Assembly: GCA_020445245.1 (NCBI GenBank)
Contig: JAGRHB010000028.1
Location: 1 to 11,789 of the forward strand
Source: Gammaproteobacteria bacterium
GTDB taxonomy: Bacteria > Pseudomonadota > Gammaproteobacteria > Chromatiales > Sedimenticolaceae
Direction: 5' to 3'
Length of the DNA stretch: 11,789 bases
The notes under the pieces were generated by a model, which was not told the origin of the DNA, did not search any database, and was given only the letters and a program-made list of their open reading frames with translations. This document shows positions 7,020-11,789 of this stretch, piece after piece. Position 1 is the first letter of the stretch; every line of letters starts with the position of its first letter. Made by a program: the position numbers and the translations under genes.

Positions 7020-8844
7020 TGAGCAATGGAAGCGATGTGTCAATCTGGTATCAACAGCTCTTGGCCCAACTGGCGGCTGAAAGCTATCTGCACGGTCTCG
7101 AGTCATGGATAAATCTGGCGCAGCTTGAGGCGCGCTTGAGGCAAGGAGCGAATCACCCAGACCATTTCCTCGATCTCGAAGCTCGGGGTGAGCTTGGCGC
7201 AACGCGTATGACAGGTGGTCCGGAATCCGGATTCGACGGCATGGTCGATGATTTCATCGAAACCTGGGAAGTCGTCGACCACCTCTCAAACACTGGCAGC
7301 GGTTTTTCGGCGACGCTGCTCAAGCACAAGATGACCGGCGAGTTCACACTGTCATTACGCTCGACCGAGGCCAAGGACAAGGAAAATGGGAGCGACGTCG
7401 AGCGTGACGGCTCGAACGGGGCCGACGGTCAGATCGCCAGCTCGGGTTTTGCGTGGGCGCAGATTCGCGATATGGAGGCATATTATCAGGCGCTGAAAGC
7501 GGGTGGTCTCGCAACAGGCGCGTCAGGAGCGGAGATCGCTGCATATCTTGCGGATCCGGCCGCGAAACTCAATGTGACAGGGTATTCGCTCGGCGGCCAC
7601 CTTGCCCAGGTCTTCACGCTCATGCATGCCGACAAGGTTGGCCATACGCATACCTATAACGGTGCCGGTATGGGCACGATTTCCGGGATGGATGGCGCCG
7701 AGTCGGTGGGGGCAGAGCTGCACAACAGGCTGGCCCTACTGGCGGATATCATGACGAATCCCATGAACTATGCGAATGATGTCACGCTTGGTGAATTCAG
7801 CCTTCTCGGTTTCGACGTGGAATATGATCCGCCGACACGGGAGGAAATGATTCAGCAAATCGTCGAGTGGCACGATCCGAATACTACCGACATCTACTCG
7901 GATTGCTGTTTCGGTACGCCATGTTTGCAATGCCCGAGGACACGACAGGGGTTTTTGCGACATCTTTTCTGGAACTGTTTGCGGGAGAGAAACTCACGCC
8001 TTTACCCGGAGTTACGAACCTGTTCGGGCATGCGGTCCACGGCGATACGCAGGTTGTTGCAGGGGCGGGGCAGCTGTTCGGGACCTTCGATCCAATTTTC
8101 ATCGAGGATCAACCTTTGGGGGAGACGCACAGCATCACGCTGATGGCGGACAGCCTTGCCGTGATGGATCTGCTGGCACGCTTTGATCCGAGCCTGACGA
8201 CCGCGACACTCAACAATCTCTTCGAGGCGGCGTCCAGCCAACGGACAAAGGGGGGCGATCTTGCCGAAGGCGATTCGCTCGAGCGCATACTGGATACGGT
8301 CGGCGCGATTTTCTTTCCGACAGATTGGCAACCATCGCCTGTTGATCGATCGAATCAGGGTTTCGCAGACATCGGAAACCGCGATCTGTTTCACGACAAC
8401 ATCCACCGGCTGCGCGATATTGCAGAAGGTGACCACGGTGTAGCGAAGATCGAAGGGTCGCACGCGGTAGACTTTGCCGAAAAGGCGGAGACCGATGTCG
8501 CGTATCGGTATGCATTGAAGCACCTCAATGTATTCGTGGTAGTCGGCAGATCAGATCTCTATGCAGCTCACAATCAAGACGGCGAACTCGAAAAGGACGA
8601 TCCGGAAACGCGTAAAGGTATGTCGGATGACTATCTTCGCGAAAGGGCCGGGTTCCTGAGTTCTCTCGCATATTGGAACTCGGTAAATGGGGTGCCGTTG
8701 GCATGGGCTACAACCGCTACCTGGCGCTTCGAGGATCGGGGCTTGGGAGTAACCATCGAGAACGCCGATCCGGCAAACGAAGGGAAAATCGGGGTCAGAC
8801 CTCGTACCGCACGCGTTCACCAAATGCGGCACGATCGCCGGTGA
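7019..8844 (+). pseudogene. Lipase-like serine hydrolase, frameshifted and C-terminally truncated
   Basis: From ATG 7019 (AAGGAG at 7006-7011) the first frame gives an alpha/beta-hydrolase with LRSTE (113-117, the class 3 lipase FRGTE position) and nucleophile elbow GYSLGG (188-193, Ser190). After TDIYSD (near 7903) the homology continues one base back, in the frame of LFRYAMFAMPEDTTG, so one base is missing at about 7901-7906. That second frame carries the likely catalytic Asp (HGDTQVV, 8044-8046) and His (THSIT, 8128-8130), and runs to TGA 8842-8844. Neither frame alone has the whole triad. The gene is a paralogue of the intact lipase at 9709: SGFSATL versus AGFSSTL, and RYAL-x(2)-L ... WRFED versus WHFED. 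Similarity stops at about 8785, where the partner's RTX repeats would follow. There hlyD-like DNA begins. It has therefore lost both an intact frame and its export region. Confidence 0.85.
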
Positions 8845-9070
8845 GATTGTCGGCCTATCCAACGATGCGGTCGCTGATGAGCGGAAGGGGCTGGTCTACA
8901 AGATGCGGGTGCTGATGGCTCGGGCGGATATGGTGGTAAACGGGAAGATTGTGCAGTTGAGTCCGGGGGTGACGGTCACTGTGGAGTCGAAGACCGGGAC
9001 GCGGCGGTTGATTGAGTTCTTCCTGAGTCCGTTGCTGCGGTTTCGGGATGAGAGTGTGAGAGAAAGATGA
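8813..9070 (+). pseudogene. Orphan C-terminal fragment of a second HlyD-like protein
   Basis: From TTC 8816 to TGA 9068-9070, 84 codons match the last 84 residues of the HlyD-like protein (its residues 351-434): FTKCGTIAG versus FTKYGTIAG, SNDAVADERKGLVYKMRVLM in both, and the same RRLIEFFLSPLLRF end. Internal differences (MARADMVVNGKIVQ versus MKRSQIQVNGRPVA) show it is an older paralogue, not a fresh duplication. There is no start, membrane helix, lipoyl half or coiled coil, so it cannot act as an adaptor. Its frame differs from the end of the upstream lipase fragment, so no fusion protein is made. It marks a deletion joint between lipase 1 and a former second hlyD. The 42-base gap to the next gene holds that gene's ribosome-binding site. 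Confidence 0.9.
9020..9063 (+). repeat. 44-bp exact repeat at the end of hlyD, copy 2
   Basis: This tract is identical to 5963-6006. The copies diverge again right after it: the stop is TAG in copy 1 and TGA in copy 2. Confidence 0.85.
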
Positions 9071-9112
9071 AGCCCGGGTGTTGAAGAGGCAGATTAAAAG
9101 GAGGAAAGGCGG

Positions 9113-9712
9113 ATGTTGGGATTGGTAGTAGTAGGCGCAATTGCCGCTTATCTGCTCGTAAGCATCATCGTTCTGATTGAAACTGTGAGCTGGGCGCGAA
9201 AACACGGTCGCAATGCCAAGCGATGGGGTTGGGGGGCGGTGCTGTTCATGTATCTGCTGGTGGCCTGGGAGCAGATTCCGACCTATCTGCTGCACAAGTA
9301 TTACTGTGCGACTGCGGTCGGATACTGGGTCTACAAGACGCCCGAGCAGTGGAAGGCGGAAAACCCGGGTGTCGCGCAGACTTTGCAGCCTCCCACGAAG
9401 AATCTGCCGCGCTATCAGCTTGTCGATCACGAGGGTACCGGCGACATACTGAACGAACGCTTCGCGGAGGAGTCCCGGGTGTTCAGCCCACCATTGTTGC
9501 CTGTCGCCGTGGTGCACGACGTTGTCGTCGATCGCCAGACCGGCGAGGTGATGGCAAGAAGTGTCACAGTCTCTTCGGGCTATGGGCAATTCCCCAGTGG
9601 CAGACGAAACAGTTGGAAGGTCTGGGTCGGGGCTGACACCTGTTGGCCGAAGGGGTCCAAGATCAGGAGTCTTGTAAGAGAGTTCAAATACATCGGGGGA
9701 TGTTCGAAATGA
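9113..9712 (+). CDS. Two-helix membrane protein, possible immunity protein of the RTX lipase
   Basis: This is a 199-residue protein of no named family known to me. It has two hydrophobic helices (about 1-25 and 38-60), with KHGRNAKR between them suggesting a cytosolic loop. The ~140-residue C-terminal part would then lie in the periplasm. That part carries HKYYC (Cys65), VYKTPEQW (73-80), VVVDRQTGEVMA (137-148) and two more cysteines (177, 197). The Cys...YKT and D-x-x-T-x-E-V-[LM]-A motifs recur in the lipoprotein at 6135-7019, so the two are probably distant homologues with different anchors. AAGGAGG (9098-9104) lies 8 bases before ATG 9113. The TGA overlaps the ATG of the RTX lipase (ATGA, 9709-9712), so expression is coupled. 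Guilt by association suggests protection against, or assistance of, that lipase. Immunity is inference. Confidence 0.72.
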   Translation: MLGLVVVGAIAAYLLVSIIVLIETVSWARKHGRNAKRWGWGAVLFMYLLVAWEQIPTYLLHKYYCATAVGYWVYKTPEQWKAENPGVAQTLQPPTKNLPRYQLVDHEGTGDILNERFAEESRVFSPPLLPVAVVHDVVVDRQTGEVMARSVTVSSGYGQFPSGRRNSWKVWVGADTCWPKGSKIRSLVREFKYIGGCSK

Positions 9713-11789
9713 ACGGAATCAGCTACGGTGATCTGGCGGCACTAGCGGAGAATGCGTATGTGTACCTTGATAAGTTGGAGGACGTTGGTGGTGATTACCG
9801 TATCGCCGATGACCTCGAACTCGCGATAACCATCAACAAGGAAGATGACAGATTTGATGGAAAATTCACGCCGGAACAAGCTGCAGATTTTGTCGCGAAC
9901 TGGTCCGTCGTAGACCATCGGCCCAATACCGATGCCGGCTTCTCTTCCACGCTGTTCAAGAATGCAGCGGGCGAGTACGTACTCGCGTTTCGCGGCACGG
10001 AGCAGTTTATCGACGATTTTCTTGTTTCCGATATAGGAGACATTGCGCGCGACGGTTTGGCCATTGCGCAGATCATCGATATGTACAACGAGTATCAGCG
10101 CTTGTCCTCGCCCGCTGGCACAGCCTATGACATGGCGAAGCTGAGGCTTCTGGAGGACGAAACCCAGGCATACGAACAGGCCTTGTTCGAGGCACAAGAC
10201 CCCTACGGTACGGGCGAAGGGGTGGATGCGCTTGATTTCTTGCGCGCGCGCGGCGACATCATTGTCGATTCCGGCAAGGTCTACGCTGTCGACCTGGTGA
10301 CCTCCACAGACATATACCCTGAAGGCGATGAATGGCGGCTAGCCAGTGGTGCGCTGCACGGTCAGACACTTGCCGCTGTAACCGGCCATTCCCTGGGCGG
10401 GCATCTGGCCATGGCCTTTTCCCGTCTGTTCGGTGTCGAGGCATTGGCCATCAACGGGGCAGGGTTTGGGTTCACGCAGAACCCCGCATCCATGGCCGAT
10501 ACCACGGTGAACAACCTGTTGGCGCTCCTCGATGGTGCCGACAGCTTTGATTCCAAAATGATTCTCAATATCTACGGCGACAAGGGATGGGAGTTTGTGG
10601 CACAGCATGGTCCGGTTCTGTTTCAGCCAGGTGGCTATGAGCCGGCATTCATCGAAACCACACCGTTTCTCACTTACGGTCATGGCAAGGAGCAGATGAC
10701 CGACGCGTTGGCGGTATTCGATCTATTCGTGCGCCTCGTGCCGGGACTGAACGCCCTAGCCCCGGACGCAGTTCTCGCCAGGTTCAATCGACTCTTGGAA
10801 GCGAGCAGTGACAAGGCGGCCAGCAGCTTTGATGCCATCGTCGGTACATTGAGTGATTTGTTAATCACCGATGGATCGCTTGATAGCGTGGATGCGGACA
10901 ACACGCGTGCGTTGTCTTATGCTCATTTGATCGCGGTCAAGAACAAGATCGAGAGTCTGCCCGTCGTTGATCGCCAATTGATCGATATCCAAGATTATTC
11001 ATCGGCGGACGCCCTGGCGGAAGCGGCCACGTCGGATGTTGCCTTGCGGTACGCACTACTGAACCTGGATCCGTTCGCGATTTCCGGAGACGACGCCCTG
11101 TACGTGCAGCACAACAGTGCTGGCGAGCTGAACTTGTACGATTCGTCAATCGGTGAAGGGCTCACCGGTCAGTATCTCAAGGACCGAGCCAAGTTCGTCA
11201 AGACGTTGTCCGATTGGGCCGATGCAGATGGGTTGCCGTCTTTGTCGATGGACGGCGGTTTGTGGCACTTCGAAGACGTTGCTGGCGACATAGAAGTCTA
11301 CAACGCGCTTTACTCAACTGATCCTTCGGTGGAGAGGGTCCAGTACTTTCGATTCGGTACCGACCTTGCCAACGAACCCGACGCCCTCGTCGGCGGCGGA
11401 CAGGCAGATTTTCTATACGGTGGCGACGGCGCAGATTATTTGGAAGGCAAGGCCGGTGCCGATTACTTGGAAGGTGGGAAGGGTGATGACATTTATGTAG
11501 CCGGCAATGGTGACTTGATCTTCGACCACGACGGCGAAGGGCGTGTGACCTTCAATGGTCAGCCCGTCGGCGGTGGGATATTCGACAGCGCATCTGGAAA
11601 ATACCTGTCCCTCGACGGTGGCCTTTTCTACAGCCTTTCCGGTGACACTCTCTCGGTCGAGCAGGCAGGCAGCGGTGATACGCTCACGATCAAGCGGTTT
11701 TCCAGCGGGGCGTTGGGAATCGACCTGGCAGCCGCGCCGGCCGCGGTCGTGACCGAGACGCAAAAGACCGGTACAGCCGCATCGGAGCT
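9709..11789 (+). CDS. RTX lipase-like secreted hydrolase (3' end outside window)
   Basis: This is an open frame of 693 codons to the window edge, without a stop. The start ATG 9709 overlaps the upstream stop, with GGGGGA (9695-9700) as ribosome-binding site. Residues ~1-340 are an alpha/beta-hydrolase with FRGTE (class 3 lipase motif), nucleophile elbow GHSLGG (226-231, Ser228), and candidate catalytic Asp291 (IYGDKG) and His325 (YGHGKE). A mostly helical linker follows to about 555. Then come RTX nonapeptides (562-606, GGDGADYLE type) that bind calcium outside the cell, and a beta-rich tail with GRVTFNG and LTIKRF like those following repeats in other T1SS substrates. There is no N-terminal signal peptide. 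All this fits export through the HlyB/HlyD pair by an uncleaved C-terminal signal that should lie beyond the edge. The substrate (lipid, phospholipid or ester) cannot be told. Confidence 0.9.
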   Translation, partial: MNGISYGDLAALAENAYVYLDKLEDVGGDYRIADDLELAITINKEDDRFDGKFTPEQAADFVANWSVVDHRPNTDAGFSSTLFKNAAGEYVLAFRGTEQFIDDFLVSDIGDIARDGLAIAQIIDMYNEYQRLSSPAGTAYDMAKLRLLEDETQAYEQALFEAQDPYGTGEGVDALDFLRARGDIIVDSGKVYAVDLVTSTDIYPEGDEWRLASGALHGQTLAAVTGHSLGGHLAMAFSRLFGVEALAINGAGFGFTQNPASMADTTVNNLLALLDGADSFDSKMILNIYGDKGWEFVAQHGPVLFQPGGYEPAFIETTPFLTYGHGKEQMTDALAVFDLFVRLVPGLNALAPDAVLARFNRLLEASSDKAASSFDAIVGTLSDLLITDGSLDSVDADNTRALSYAHLIAVKNKIESLPVVDRQLIDIQDYSSADALAEAATSDVALRYALLNLDPFAISGDDALYVQHNSAGELNLYDSSIGEGLTGQYLKDRAKFVKTLSDWADADGLPSLSMDGGLWHFEDVAGDIEVYNALYSTDPSVERVQYFRFGTDLANEPDALVGGGQADFLYGGDGADYLEGKAGADYLEGGKGDDIYVAGNGDLIFDHDGEGRVTFNGQPVGGGIFDSASGKYLSLDGGLFYSLSGDTLSVEQAGSGDTLTIKRFSSGALGIDLAAAPAAVVTETQKTGTAASE
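11392..11526 (+). repeat. RTX calcium-binding nonapeptide repeats inside the lipase gene
   Basis: There are five consecutive 27-base units: GGGQADFLY, GGDGADYLE, GKAGADYLE, GGKGDDIYV and a degenerate AGNGDLIFD. The consensus is GGxGxDxUx (U = large hydrophobic). The first and third units have A at the second x before D, and the fifth lacks the leading Gly. Such repeats form a calcium-stabilised beta-roll after export. The block is short for the family. Confidence 0.88.

Noticed and set aside
7019..8844. Programmed -1 frameshift in lipase 1
   Set aside because: There is no slippery heptamer or obvious downstream stem at 7895-7915, and the gene has also lost its RTX end, so decay or a read error is simpler.
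11392..11526. CRISPR-like or satellite repeat array
   Set aside because: The 27-base units are in frame and encode calcium-binding nonapeptides. There are no spacers.

Overview
The window looks like accessory DNA from a high-GC proteobacterium, most likely a gammaproteobacterium. This rests on the G+C-rich codon use, the tRNA-Ser 3' end with encoded CCA, and the HlyB/HlyD-type exporter. No gene fixes the species. The left 2.5 kb is a graveyard of mobile DNA and the right 9.3 kb is a type I secretion (T1SS) locus.

Left part (1-2507). The window opens in the C-terminal helix-turn-helix of a Crp/Fnr-type regulator. An AT-rich stretch follows, then a 32-bp 3' fragment of a tRNA-Ser gene (313-344), the classic scar of a tRNA-targeting integrative element. 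A 10-bp inverted repeat (444-472) touches the start of a tyrosine integrase pseudogene (474-1640). That pseudogene keeps one reading frame but has five in-frame stops and has lost the part with the first catalytic arginine. Next is an IS3-family OrfA remnant (1831-2010), joined end to end with a frameshifted N-terminal piece of a CPA1/NhaP2-type cation:proton antiporter on the minus strand (2011-2218). The rest up to 2507 holds no recognisable gene.

Right part (2508-11789). All genes are on the plus strand with tight spacing. An intact HlyB-like ABC exporter with a degenerate C39-like domain overlaps (ATGA) an intact HlyD-like membrane fusion protein. Then two related modules follow. Module 1 is a predicted lipoprotein (6135-7019) overlapping (TGATG) a serine-hydrolase/lipase-like gene (7019-8844) that is frameshifted and has lost its C-terminus. 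Module 2 begins with an 84-codon orphan copy of the hlyD 3' end (8813-9070). It continues with a two-helix membrane protein (9113-9712) that overlaps (ATGA) an intact lipase-like RTX protein (9709 to beyond the window). This has a GHSLGG nucleophile elbow and four to five calcium-binding nonapeptides.

How they fit together. HlyB and HlyD would form the inner-membrane part of a T1SS; no TolC-like outer-membrane gene is visible. The RTX lipase is the obvious substrate, and the degenerate peptidase domain fits a non-cleaved C-terminal secretion signal. The two small membrane-anchored proteins share an H-K-(x)n-C ... AG ... Y-K-T motif and a D-x-x-T-x-E-V-[LM]-A motif. Each sits directly upstream of, and translationally coupled to, a lipase-like gene. 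My main hypothesis is that they are cognate immunity (self-protection) proteins for T1SS-exported lipase effectors. In that view the locus is a duplicated hlyD-immunity-lipase array, in which a deletion removed the tail of lipase 1 and most of the second hlyD, leaving an orphan immunity gene. The layout is seen directly; the toxin-immunity role is inference.
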